A DNA stretch of 64,000 bases. It comes from Rariglobus hedericola (lineage in GTDB: Bacteria; Verrucomicrobiota; Verrucomicrobiia; Opitutales; Opitutaceae). Each line of letters opens with the position of its first letter. The stretch's first letter is position 1. Below the pieces are notes generated by a model. It saw only the letters and a program-made list of their open reading frames with translations. It was not told the origin of the DNA and did no database searches. Location of the stretch: positions 860,501 to 924,500 of the forward strand of contig NZ_VMBG01000002.1 in assembly GCF_007559335.1 (NCBI RefSeq). The letters run 5' to 3'. The position numbers and the translations under genes are program-made. Positions 15,862 to 24,269 of this stretch are shown in pieces.

Positions 15862-17550
15862 ATGGCCAAGCCCGAAGAACCGAAGATTATTTTTTCGATG
15901 ATGCGCGTCTCGAAGAAAATCGAGCGCAAGGAAATCCTCCGCGACATCTCGCTGTCGTTTTATTACGGCGCGAAGATCGGCGTCCTCGGATTTAACGGCT
16001 CTGGCAAGTCCTCGCTCATGCGCATTCTGGCGGGGCGCGACACGGACTTCGACGGCGAGGTGCATTTCGAGCCGGGATATACCGTCGGCCTTTTGGAGCA
16101 GGAGCCGCAGCTCACGGCCGGCAAGACCGTGCGCGAGTGCGTGGAGGAAGGCGTGAAACACTTGACCGATCTGACCGCCGCCTACGATGCGACGTGGGAT
16201 GAAATCGACGCCGCGGCCGATGATACCGAGCGCGATGCGATCACCACGAAACAAGGCGAACTCCAGGAAAAGATCGACGCGCTCGGCGCCTGGGATGTCG
16301 GCCCGCAGGTCGAGATGGCGATGGATGCGTTGCGTTGTCCGCCGGCCGATCAGGTCGTCGATCACCTCTCGGGTGGTGAAAAACGCCGTATCGCGCTGGC
16401 GCGTCTGCTTCTGAAGAAACCGGACATTCTGCTGCTCGACGAGCCGACGAACCATCTCGACGCCGAGAGCGTGCACTGGCTCGAGCAACATCTCTCGCGT
16501 TACGCGGGCACGATCATCGCGGTGACGCACGACCGCTACTTCCTCGACAATGTCGCCAAGTGGATCCTCGAGCTCGATCACGGCCACGGCATTCCGTGGA
16601 AGGGCAACTATTCCGGCTGGCTGGAGCAAAAGCATGCGCGCGCAACGGTGCAGCAAAAGACCGAGGATCGCCGACAGAAGGCGATGGCGCGCGAACTCGA
16701 GTGGATTCGTTCCGGCGCGAAAGCCCGGCAGGCCAAAGGGCAGGCGCGCATCAACGCCTACGAATCGATGCTCAAGGAAAACGTCGCCGAGCAGGAACGT
16801 GAGTTTGAAATCATCATCCCCGCCGGCCCGCGTCTTGGTTCGCTGGTCGTCGAGGCGCAGAAACTCAGCAAGGCCTACGGAGAAAAGGTGCTGTTTGAAG
16901 ACGTGAATTTTTCGCTGCCACCCGGCGGCATCGTCGGCGTGATCGGACCAAACGGAGCGGGCAAGACCACGCTCTTCAAACTGATCACCGGCGTGGAGGC
17001 AGCCGATGGCGGTTCACTGCGCGTGGGGCCGACGGTGACGATCGCCCATGTCGATCAATCGCGCGATTCGTTGCCCGGTGAGCAGACCATTTACGAGGCG
17101 ATCAGCGGCGGTGAGGAAAACTTGAAGCTCGGTCCTCGTGAGATGAATGCCCGCGCGTATTGCGCTCAGTTTGGTTTCACCGGTGCGGATCAGCAGAAGA
17201 AGGTCGGCGTGCTTTCCGGCGGTGAGCGCAACCGTGTTCATCTGGCACGGTTGCTCAAAAGCGGTGCCAATCTGATTCTGTTGGACGAACCGACCAACGA
17301 CCTCGACGTGAACTCGATTCGCGCGCTTGAGGAAGGCTTGGAGATGTTCGCCGGCTGCGCGGTGATCGTGTCGCACGACCGCTGGTTCCTCGATCGTGTG
17401 GCGACGCACATCATGGCGTTCGAGGGCGACAGCCATGTCCACTGGTATGCGGGCAACTACTCGGCCTATCTGGAGGATTTCAAGAAGCGCAAGGGCAAGG
17501 ACGCCGACCAGCCACACCGCATCAAGTATCGTCCGCTCACGCGGGCCTGA
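15862..17550 (+). CDS. ettA: Energy-dependent translational throttle protein EttA (ABC-F)
   Basis: A 562-residue ABC-F ATPase with two nucleotide-binding domains and no membrane segment. Walker A motifs are GFNGSGKS and GPNGAGKT, signature motifs LSGGEKRR and LSGGERNR, and Walker B motifs LLLDEPTNHLD and LLDEPTNDLD. The basic linker between the domains and an arm insertion in the first domain are as in EttA, which binds the ribosomal E site and gates entry into elongation according to ATP/ADP level. The ATG at 15862 (MAKPEEPK) is preferred over a TTG four codons upstream. The end overlaps the convergent CHASE3 gene by 14 bp. Confidence 0.95.
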   Translation: MAKPEEPKIIFSMMRVSKKIERKEILRDISLSFYYGAKIGVLGFNGSGKSSLMRILAGRDTDFDGEVHFEPGYTVGLLEQEPQLTAGKTVRECVEEGVKHLTDLTAAYDATWDEIDAAADDTERDAITTKQGELQEKIDALGAWDVGPQVEMAMDALRCPPADQVVDHLSGGEKRRIALARLLLKKPDILLLDEPTNHLDAESVHWLEQHLSRYAGTIIAVTHDRYFLDNVAKWILELDHGHGIPWKGNYSGWLEQKHARATVQQKTEDRRQKAMARELEWIRSGAKARQAKGQARINAYESMLKENVAEQEREFEIIIPAGPRLGSLVVEAQKLSKAYGEKVLFEDVNFSLPPGGIVGVIGPNGAGKTTLFKLITGVEAADGGSLRVGPTVTIAHVDQSRDSLPGEQTIYEAISGGEENLKLGPREMNARAYCAQFGFTGADQQKKVGVLSGGERNRVHLARLLKSGANLILLDEPTNDLDVNSIRALEEGLEMFAGCAVIVSHDRWFLDRVATHIMAFEGDSHVHWYAGNYSAYLEDFKKRKGKDADQPHRIKYRPLTRA

Positions 17551-18397
17551 CGACGGGCGCCCCCTTGTATTTCAGCGCCTCGGCTTCGACGAGTTCGATG
17601 GCCTCCATCTTTAGTTTTCGGGAGGCCTCCTCGGAGATGCCGTGGGTGAACTGCAGGTTGAAGCGGGCTCGCAGGTAGTCCTCGAAGCTCACCCATTGGC
17701 CGTTGAATTTCACGCGGCGCGTCCAGGCGCAGACCGTGATCATGGTTTCGAGTTCGTGCACACGACGCATGAGCAGCCAGCCACCGGTTCCGCCCATCGC
17801 GCAGGCGGCGACGAGCATGATGAGGCCGATGATTTGAAAGAAATCCGCGCGCCGGCTGACCGAGGCCGAATTGAGCGAAAGATCCATGAGTTCACGTTGT
17901 TCCAAATCGTGCACGGCCATGCGCAGGGCGTTCATGTTTTTGAGGCCTGCGCCTGAGTCGACGATGTGGAGGGCGGGGCCGATGGCATTGGCGCGACGCA
18001 GTTCGATGGTGCGGCTCGTCTCGGCTTTCTTGTCGGCGACCAGCTGGCTGATGCGATCAAGCGTGGCCAGTTGCTCCGGAGAGTTCGCGAAACGCTGGCG
18101 GAGTCCGTCGAGTTGTTTGTCGAGGCCATCGGCTGCTCGCGTGTAGGGTTCAAGGTAGCTTTCGAGACCGGTAAGAATGTAGCCGCGCTGGCCGGTTTCG
18201 GTATCGATAAGTGAGGACAGCAGCTGGTTGATCTCGAGCAGTGTGGCTTGCGTATGGGTTACGCGGATACTGGCTGCAGCCATTTCACGTGTGGAGACTG
18301 TCGAGAGAATCGCCGTGCCCGCTGCGAGCGTCACACCTATGATCAAGCCGATGATCACCACGGGGCGGGATAATAATACGGGGCGTGAGTTTTTCAT
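17537..18397 (-). CDS. CHASE3-domain membrane sensor fragment without kinase
   Basis: About 286 residues from the ATG at 18397 (MKNSRPVLL); an upstream in-frame ATG adds 22 residues that do not look like a signal. Two membrane segments (about 13-35 and 190-210) bracket a periplasmic helical CHASE3 domain with the ETGQRGYILTG motif. The cytoplasmic tail, only about 70 residues, resembles the CxxCKxIR-GxWxxxExY-SHGICPxC motif found at the end of many sensor proteins, but two of the cysteines are replaced (CAWTRR, THGISEEA). There is no kinase, cyclase or methyl-accepting domain, so how a signal is passed on is unclear. It may partner with a separate kinase. Confidence 0.8.
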   Translation of the reverse strand: MKNSRPVLLSRPVVIIGLIIGVTLAAGTAILSTVSTREMAAASIRVTHTQATLLEINQLLSSLIDTETGQRGYILTGLESYLEPYTRAADGLDKQLDGLRQRFANSPEQLATLDRISQLVADKKAETSRTIELRRANAIGPALHIVDSGAGLKNMNALRMAVHDLEQRELMDLSLNSASVSRRADFFQIIGLIMLVAACAMGGTGGWLLMRRVHELETMITVCAWTRRVKFNGQWVSFEDYLRARFNLQFTHGISEEASRKLKMEAIELVEAEALKYKGAPVVRPA

Positions 18398-18558
18398 GGG
18401 ATTGAAATAAATCTGTGCAGAGGCCGTGAAGGGGCTCGCGGCATGGACATCAGTAACACGCATCAGGTTCGCCGCTGGTTTATTCGAAATTCGGATTTTA
18501 CGGTTTTTTATCCTGCTTAAACGGTGGCGTCAGGAGGTAAATCGCGCACGTTGATCTC

Positions 18559-19089
18559 ATGTCATCGCTTAAATCACTGATTGTTGGCGGCGGTTGTTTT
18601 TGGTGCACCGAGGCGGCATATGAGATTCTACCCGGTGTCGAAGCCGTGGTGAGTGGATACGCGGGAGGACCACGGCCGAACCCGACTTATGAGCAAGTGT
18701 GCGCGGGGGTATCGGGCCACGCGGAGGTCGTGCGAATCGATTACGATCCCGAGCGGATCACCTTGGATGCGTTGCTGGATCACTTCTGGAAGATCCACGA
18801 TCCGACCACGTTGAACCGCCAGGGTGCTGATGCGGGCACGCAGTATCGCTCGGTGATTTTCTACACGGATGAAGGCCAGAAAGCGGCGGCCGAGGCTTCA
18901 GTGGCACGCGCAAACCCCGGTTGGGGCGGAAAAATCGTGACGCAAATCGCGCCCTTGGAGAAATTTTATGAGGCCGAAGCGTATCATCAGGATTACTTCC
19001 GTCGTAATCCGCACGCAGGTTACTGCCAGATGGTGATCCGACCGAAGATCGATAAAGTGGTGAAACACCTTGGTCTGAGAGACTCTTAG
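18559..19089 (+). CDS. msrA: Peptide-methionine (S)-S-oxide reductase MsrA
   Basis: A 176-residue repair enzyme that reduces methionine-S-sulfoxide in oxidised proteins. The catalytic GGCFWC motif contains the nucleophile Cys13, and the conserved segments SGYAGG, GHAEVV and GTQYRSVIF are in the expected order. YHQDYFRRNPHAGYC near the C-terminus provides a further Cys that may act in resolving. No signal peptide is seen, so it is cytosolic. It is divergent from the CHASE3 gene, and no MsrB is found beside it. Confidence 0.95.
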   Translation: MSSLKSLIVGGGCFWCTEAAYEILPGVEAVVSGYAGGPRPNPTYEQVCAGVSGHAEVVRIDYDPERITLDALLDHFWKIHDPTTLNRQGADAGTQYRSVIFYTDEGQKAAAEASVARANPGWGGKIVTQIAPLEKFYEAEAYHQDYFRRNPHAGYCQMVIRPKIDKVVKHLGLRDS

Positions 19090-19120
19090 TCGAACGTAAA
19101 TAACCCATGAATAGTATTTG

Positions 19121-19136
19121 TAGGGTATATACCCTA
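19121..19136. promoter_or_regulatory. 16-bp perfect palindrome upstream of the PEP-CTERM gene
   Basis: TAGGGTATATACCCTA is a perfect dyad 59 bp before the PEP-CTERM gene start, in a short AT-rich spacer. The position and symmetry suggest an operator for a dimeric regulator; no regulator is adjacent. Confidence 0.45.
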
Positions 19137-19194
19137 TATTTGATTGACCATGGGCTGGGTGTGATGCACATCTCCAACACATCGATTTAAGGCC

Positions 19195-19926
19195 ATGAAA
19201 CTCTTGAAACTTTCCAGTCTCGCTTTCGCCGCTCTGTTGAGCGTTTCCGCGCACGCCCAGATTATCACCAACTACGGCCAATCCACTTATCCCGGCAGCC
19301 CTTGGAATGGTAATTGGAGCGGTGCTGGCACCGATATCGCCGCTGGGAATTGGTATGCGCAGACATTTATCGCGCCCACCACCGCCGCTGTCTTTGCCTA
19401 TAATATCCAGTTTAACGTATTGAATGGCGCCACGCCTTCTTTCACGACGTCCATCTATACTTGGACCGGCACGACCTTGGGCACGCTGGTTGATTTCACC
19501 TCTGCCTCGTTCGCCTACACGAACGACTCTGGTTTCAGTCCTGTTGGCGCCAATGTCATTACCAATCCCGGCATTGGTTCCACGGCATTGGATGCCGGAC
19601 AGGTTTATGCGTTGGTGATCCATCGCACCGATGCCGGAACGTCGGGTATCGCCCAAGTGGGTTCGGCCAACTACAATCCGCTGTCTCCCGGTATCGCGTA
19701 TGCCGGCGGTTCGGCCTTCGTTTCGGGCAACGGTTCGACCTTTTTTGATCTCGGTTCTACCGACTTCGCGTTCTGGGTGAGCTTTGAATCCGATGTTCTT
19801 TCGCCCACCGTGCCTGAGCCTGCCGTCAATGGCGCGATCATTGGTGCGCTGTTCGTCACCGGCCTGTTCGTCTGGCGCCGCTACGGCAAAAAGGGTGCGG
19901 CCTCCGCTCCCGTTGCGACCGCCTAA
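19195..19926 (+). CDS. PEP-CTERM sorted extracellular protein
   Basis: A 243-residue secreted protein. Residues 1-22 form a signal peptide ending AHA-Q. The middle is a beta-rich region of the choice-of-anchor type (YAQTFIAPT, VYALVIHRT) with no catalytic motif. The C-terminus has the tripartite sorting signal: VPEPAVNG, a hydrophobic helix (AIIGALFVTGLFVW) and a basic RR cluster. About 13 residues follow the basic cluster, longer than usual. It is probably recognised by an exosortase, cleaved and anchored at the surface or released into exopolysaccharide. The exosortase gene lies two genes downstream. Confidence 0.85.
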   Translation: MKLLKLSSLAFAALLSVSAHAQIITNYGQSTYPGSPWNGNWSGAGTDIAAGNWYAQTFIAPTTAAVFAYNIQFNVLNGATPSFTTSIYTWTGTTLGTLVDFTSASFAYTNDSGFSPVGANVITNPGIGSTALDAGQVYALVIHRTDAGTSGIAQVGSANYNPLSPGIAYAGGSAFVSGNGSTFFDLGSTDFAFWVSFESDVLSPTVPEPAVNGAIIGALFVTGLFVWRRYGKKGAASAPVATA

Positions 19927-19947
19927 AGCGCGTTCGTTTCCTGTTTC

Positions 19948-19989
19948 AGCCACGCTGTGCAACTTATGGAAGTTCAGCGTGGCTTTTTT
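19948..19989 (+). terminator. Intrinsic terminator after the PEP-CTERM gene
   Basis: Arms AGCCACGCTG and CAGCGTGGCT pair over ten bases, followed by a run of six T residues. It separates the PEP-CTERM gene from the TPR/exosortase pair. Confidence 0.85.
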
Positions 19990-20030
19990 GTGCTTTGATT
20001 TCACCTGCTTGGCGCGTGATATAAAATTAA

Positions 20031-21851
20031 ATGCTACTTCAGCTCAAACGGCGCAAAAGCCGCAAAAAACGCGTCGCCAGCAAGATTTTGATTTTGGGCG
20101 TTTTGATTGCCGTGGGCTTTGCGCTGCCCCCGGTTTATCGGGAAGCCAAGCAGCGCTATAAAGCTTACAAATCAGTAACGGCGCTCCGGCAGGCGAAGGT
20201 GTTTTTCGCGGCCGGCGAGCCGGCGAAGGCGGTGGTCGCGTTGCAGGTCGCGATTCGGAACGACCGGCAGGATCCCGAGGTGTGGAAGACCATTGCTGAG
20301 ATGAGCGAGGCTTTGGGCCGGCGTGAATCGATCCAGCAGCGCCAGCAAGTCGTCTCTTTGCGCCCCGGCGACCATGAAGCCCTGATTGCTCTCGCGCTCA
20401 CTGCGATGAAGTTCGGGGATGTTTTTACGGCTCGTGATGCCTTGTCGGCTGTGCCGGTCAGCTTCCGCGATACGACAGGCTATCGTCGGGCGGTGGCGTT
20501 GTTCGCCATTATCGAGGGAAATGGCAGCACGGCTGATCAAGTGCTGGCTTCGTTGATGCGAACCGATTCGAGCGACAACGTGCGGTTGATGCACGCGACG
20601 GTGCGGATGTCGCATCCTGATCCGGTGGTGGCGCAAAGCGCGCGGCAGGAGCTTGCGGGCATGGTGGAGACACCTGCGCTCGCAGCAGCGGCATTGCGGG
20701 AGCTGATGCAGGATTCCATCCGTCGCAACGATCTGGGCGTGGCTCGCGCCTGGTCCGAGCGATTGGTGAGCCTGCCGAATGCGCAGTTTAACGATCACCT
20801 CGTCTTGCAGACGCTCTTGATGGCGACCGAGAAGAAGCCTTTGGACAAAGTGCTGCCTCCGTTGGTTGAGAAATCCACGGGCAACGCCGCCAGCACGGCG
20901 GATCTGGTGCGTTGGTTGTTGAGTCAGGGGCAATTTGAACGGGCGCGGAGCTTGGTCGATGCGCAGCCGGCTGATGTGAAGGATAATTTTGCCATGAAGG
21001 CGGTGCGCGTGGATCTGGCCGCCGCGCTGCAGGACTGGCCTGGAATGGGTGAGCTGATTTATCAAGGCGCACTTGGACCCGTGCCCGAAGGAGCGATGCG
21101 TCTGGCTCTGGAATCCCGCACCGTCGGTGAGTTGCACGGCGAAGAGGCGCGGTTTACACATTGGAAAAAAGCTCTCGATCAAACGCGCAATAATATCTTC
21201 GGGCTTCGCGTGCTTTACCAAGTGGGCGTGACGTGGAAGTGGGCGAGGGAGGTTGAGGAAACGCTCCTTACGATTGCCGGTGGATTTCCCGGCCAGACTT
21301 GGGCGCATGAAGCTTTGGTGCGCGTTTATTCCGTCCAAAAAAATGGTCCGGGGCTGCAGCGGATATTTGGTCTTTGGAGTCAGCAATCGCCCGGTGTAAA
21401 CCGGTTGAAGCACGATGCCGCGTTGATGGATTTGCTCGTGCTCGGGTCGACGGTCGCCCCGAAGGTGAAGTTGTCGATCGAGGGTCTTTCGCAAAGCGAA
21501 CCGTCCAATCCCAATTACACGACCACGTGCGCGCTCGTCTATGCGCTGACAGATAAATCGCAGGATGCGCTCGTGCTGATAGCGAAACTCAAACCCGCCG
21601 AGCGTCGTGATCAGGCGCGTGCGCATTATCTCGCGTTCATCTACGCCAAGGGCGGGCAATCCGCCGCGGCGCGTGAGCAACTCGCGTTGGTTCGCCCTGA
21701 AGCGTTGCTCAACGAAGAGATGGCGTTGGTAACGCAGGCCAAGGTCATCGTGGCCCAACTCGATTTGAAGGCGCAGGAGATCGAGCGACTCACGCGTGGC
21801 AAGCCGAAGCCGCCCGGTGCGGCGCCGGTGACGAAGGAAGCGACTCCGTAA
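20031..21851 (+). CDS. TPR-type helical-repeat protein linked to exosortase
   Basis: A 606-residue protein with a strongly basic N-terminus (KRRKSRKKR), one membrane segment at about 17-36, and a long alpha-helical repeat region of TPR character (for example AKVFFAAGEPAKAVVALQVAIRNDRQDPEVW). The orientation by positive-inside rule puts the repeats in the periplasm. The Pro-rich tail is short. Its stop codon overlaps the ATG of the exosortase gene by one base (TAATG), so the two are translationally coupled, which suggests a scaffold or accessory role in exosortase-dependent sorting or linked polysaccharide export. The function itself is not known. Confidence 0.75.
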   Translation: MLLQLKRRKSRKKRVASKILILGVLIAVGFALPPVYREAKQRYKAYKSVTALRQAKVFFAAGEPAKAVVALQVAIRNDRQDPEVWKTIAEMSEALGRRESIQQRQQVVSLRPGDHEALIALALTAMKFGDVFTARDALSAVPVSFRDTTGYRRAVALFAIIEGNGSTADQVLASLMRTDSSDNVRLMHATVRMSHPDPVVAQSARQELAGMVETPALAAAALRELMQDSIRRNDLGVARAWSERLVSLPNAQFNDHLVLQTLLMATEKKPLDKVLPPLVEKSTGNAASTADLVRWLLSQGQFERARSLVDAQPADVKDNFAMKAVRVDLAAALQDWPGMGELIYQGALGPVPEGAMRLALESRTVGELHGEEARFTHWKKALDQTRNNIFGLRVLYQVGVTWKWAREVEETLLTIAGGFPGQTWAHEALVRVYSVQKNGPGLQRIFGLWSQQSPGVNRLKHDAALMDLLVLGSTVAPKVKLSIEGLSQSEPSNPNYTTTCALVYALTDKSQDALVLIAKLKPAERRDQARAHYLAFIYAKGGQSAAAREQLALVRPEALLNEEMALVTQAKVIVAQLDLKAQEIERLTRGKPKPPGAAPVTKEATP

Positions 21852-23413
21852 TGTCGGTCGGCTCGATCAGCTCACGGGCGTGGCTGCCGTCTGCCCTGTA
21901 TGTGGCGGGCATCGTGCTCACCGTGGCAATCGCCGGTCGCAGCCTTGGCCAGGCTTGGACGCTGGCTCCGGATCTGGGTCACGGTTGGGCGCTGCCGTGG
22001 CTGATGGGCTGGTTGTTGTGGGAACGGTTGTCCACTAATGCGGCTGCGCCGGGACTCGTGCCGCCTGCAGCGTGGCGCCGGCCGTTAATCGGCGCAGCGA
22101 TTGGCGGCTATGCGTTGGTGCGTTTGCTTCTCGAGCCGTTTCCTCTGTGGCCGGTTCTGTTGTGGGTGCTGGCCGGACTGCTCTACGTATTTTTGCTGCT
22201 GGCTGCGCGGGCGGCGGGCGGCAACCCGTGGATGCGCGTCGCGGCGGGTCCGCTGGCGTTGGTTTTCACCGTGGTGCCGTGGCCGGGGTTCGTGGAAAAC
22301 ACCGTGATCCTGCCGTTGCGTGAGTTGCTGGCCACCGGCGTCGCCGAGGTGCTGAACTTCGTTAACGTGCCTGCTTATTCCGACGGCGCGACGATCCATA
22401 TCGGAAGTGGTCCGGTCGGTGTGGATGAAGCGTGTGGCGGACTGCGTTCGTTGCAGACCTCGCTCATGATTGCGTGGTTTGTGGGTGAAGTGGCGCGGAT
22501 GCGCTGGGTGCGGCGCGGGGTTCTTTTGGTGATGGCCGTCCTGGCGGCGATCACGGGAAATTTTCTCCGGGCGCTGGTGCTCACCTGGGTGACCGATTCG
22601 GGTGGCATGGAGCGGTTGCATGCGTGGCATGATCCGGCGGGTTATATCGCGCTGGTGTGCACGTTGGTCGTTGTTGCGGTGTTGGGTTGGGCGTGGCGTT
22701 CGAAAGATGTCGTCGTGAACAGTTCGCCTATGCAGTGGCCGGTTTTATCGTGGAAGCAGGCGCGCGGGGCGCTGCTGGCTTTGACCGTGTGCGTGGTGGT
22801 TGAGGCGGGGGTTCGCGGCTGGTATGCCAGCGCGGATAAACCTGTGCCGCCTCCGCACGGCTGGGTCGTGCAATGGCCGGAAAGTGCGGAGGCATTCAAG
22901 CGGTATCCGATCGATGCCTACGCGCAGGAAATGTTGAAGCCCGATTCATTCGAGTCCGCGTCGTGGCGTGCGAGGGGTTTGGGTGACCGTTCAGGCTACT
23001 ATATTGGCTGGGACGGAGGTTTGAGCGCACGCAATGCTCCCTTTATTCACAGTCCGGAAATATGCATGCCGATGACCGGTGGTTTGCTGGTCGCCCGCGG
23101 TGCTGCGGTGAACGTGCAGGTGGGACAATTGGAACTGCCGTTCGAGTCTTATGAATTCAGCCGGCGCGGACGGTTGCTGCATATTTTTCGTGTGGTCTGG
23201 AATCCGGATGAAGGACGTTCACCGATCCCGCCGGTCGAGCCGAAGAGCCGTTGGGAATGGTTCGGCCAACAGTGGAAAATTGTGACCGGGCGTAATATCA
23301 CCGTGCGGGCCCAGGTGATGGCGTTTTCCATCGCGGGGGCGTCGGATCAGGCGGAAGCCGAGCGACTCTTTCGTGAGGAAATCGCGCGGATCGTGGTGCC
23401 GGACAGACGCTGA
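21851..23413 (+). CDS. Exosortase fused to an EpsI-like domain
   Basis: A 520-residue protein. The first about 300 residues have multiple membrane segments and the exosortase catalytic triad: Cys195 in DEACGGLRS, Arg240 in NFLRAL, and His260 in AWHDPAGY. The last about 210 residues begin with another membrane segment and contain SPEICMPMTGG, the motif of EpsI (DUF3485), an accessory protein usually encoded beside exosortase A. Exosortases are membrane transpeptidases that cleave PEP-CTERM signals. The PEP-CTERM protein at 19195 is a probable substrate, and others are expected elsewhere in the genome. The exosortase subtype cannot be assigned without models. Confidence 0.9.
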   Translation: MSVGSISSRAWLPSALYVAGIVLTVAIAGRSLGQAWTLAPDLGHGWALPWLMGWLLWERLSTNAAAPGLVPPAAWRRPLIGAAIGGYALVRLLLEPFPLWPVLLWVLAGLLYVFLLLAARAAGGNPWMRVAAGPLALVFTVVPWPGFVENTVILPLRELLATGVAEVLNFVNVPAYSDGATIHIGSGPVGVDEACGGLRSLQTSLMIAWFVGEVARMRWVRRGVLLVMAVLAAITGNFLRALVLTWVTDSGGMERLHAWHDPAGYIALVCTLVVVAVLGWAWRSKDVVVNSSPMQWPVLSWKQARGALLALTVCVVVEAGVRGWYASADKPVPPPHGWVVQWPESAEAFKRYPIDAYAQEMLKPDSFESASWRARGLGDRSGYYIGWDGGLSARNAPFIHSPEICMPMTGGLLVARGAAVNVQVGQLELPFESYEFSRRGRLLHIFRVVWNPDEGRSPIPPVEPKSRWEWFGQQWKIVTGRNITVRAQVMAFSIAGASDQAEAERLFREEIARIVVPDRR

Positions 23414-23465
23414 CCGGAGTGCGTTGCCCGCTTTACAAGTGCGGGTTACGGGCAAAGGTGTGGGC

Positions 23466-24269
23466 ATGCCTGAGTCAACGCCCATCAATCCCTCGAATTC
23501 CGGTCTGGAAGTGACCACGTGGTTTGTGCGCAGTCGCAACGCGCTGTTCACCAAGGTCGATTTCAGCCAGCTCTACGTCGATTACTACCTGCATCTTTCC
23601 GATCAGGCGATCAAGGTGACGCCGGAGCATGACGCCTTGTTCAAGCGGGCGCTCGCGGGCTATGTTTTGCACGCGGTTTCCCGTCCGTGGAATGAACTTA
23701 CGGCGTGGACGATCAATTTTCAGCAACCGCTGGTGAACCTGTTTTTGACGGGCGACAATGCGGATGGTTCGGTGACGGGCCGCGTGTTCAATGAGAACGT
23801 CAAAGTGATGCCGACGAATCTATTTTTCACCGACGTGATCCGTGACAAACAACCCAAGCGTCGCAGCTCGGTGGAGTTCACCGGCGGCGATCCGCTGGAT
23901 GCCGTGGAAAAGTATTACCGTCAGAGCGAGCAGCGGCCGGCGCGGTTTTTCCAGACGGGCGAGGAAGAGTTCGCGCTCGTCGCGGCGCATCCCGATTACG
24001 ACGAAGCCTGGTTTGAAGCGCTCACCAAGGAACAGGTCGCGGACATGGCCAAGACGGAGCAGTTGGGCGAACTGGAGAAGCGCGTTTATCGCTGGCACTG
24101 CGGATGCAATCAGCACCGCATGTTGGAAGTGCTGGCGCCGTTGTTCCGCCAGGACGCGGACGCACTTTTTGAGAGCGATGCTAAAATCGAGATCCGCTGC
24201 CCGCGTTGCGCGGCGCGTCATACCGTGACGCGTGAGGCGCTCGAGGCGTTTGTGGCCGATAAAAAATGA
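23466..24269 (+). CDS. hslO: Hsp33-family redox-regulated chaperone
   Basis: A 267-residue Hsp33 protein starting at ATG 23466 (MPESTPINP). The C-terminal zinc-binding redox switch is visible as C212-G-C214 and C245-P-R-C248, matching the CxC-x(27-32)-CxxC pattern. Under oxidative stress these cysteines form disulfides, zinc is released and the protein becomes a holdase. An ATG 31 codons upstream is in frame but runs over the end of the exosortase gene and lacks family support. The TGA overlaps the ATG of tcdA by four bases. Confidence 0.88.
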   Translation: MPESTPINPSNSGLEVTTWFVRSRNALFTKVDFSQLYVDYYLHLSDQAIKVTPEHDALFKRALAGYVLHAVSRPWNELTAWTINFQQPLVNLFLTGDNADGSVTGRVFNENVKVMPTNLFFTDVIRDKQPKRRSSVEFTGGDPLDAVEKYYRQSEQRPARFFQTGEEEFALVAAHPDYDEAWFEALTKEQVADMAKTEQLGELEKRVYRWHCGCNQHRMLEVLAPLFRQDADALFESDAKIEIRCPRCAARHTVTREALEAFVADKK

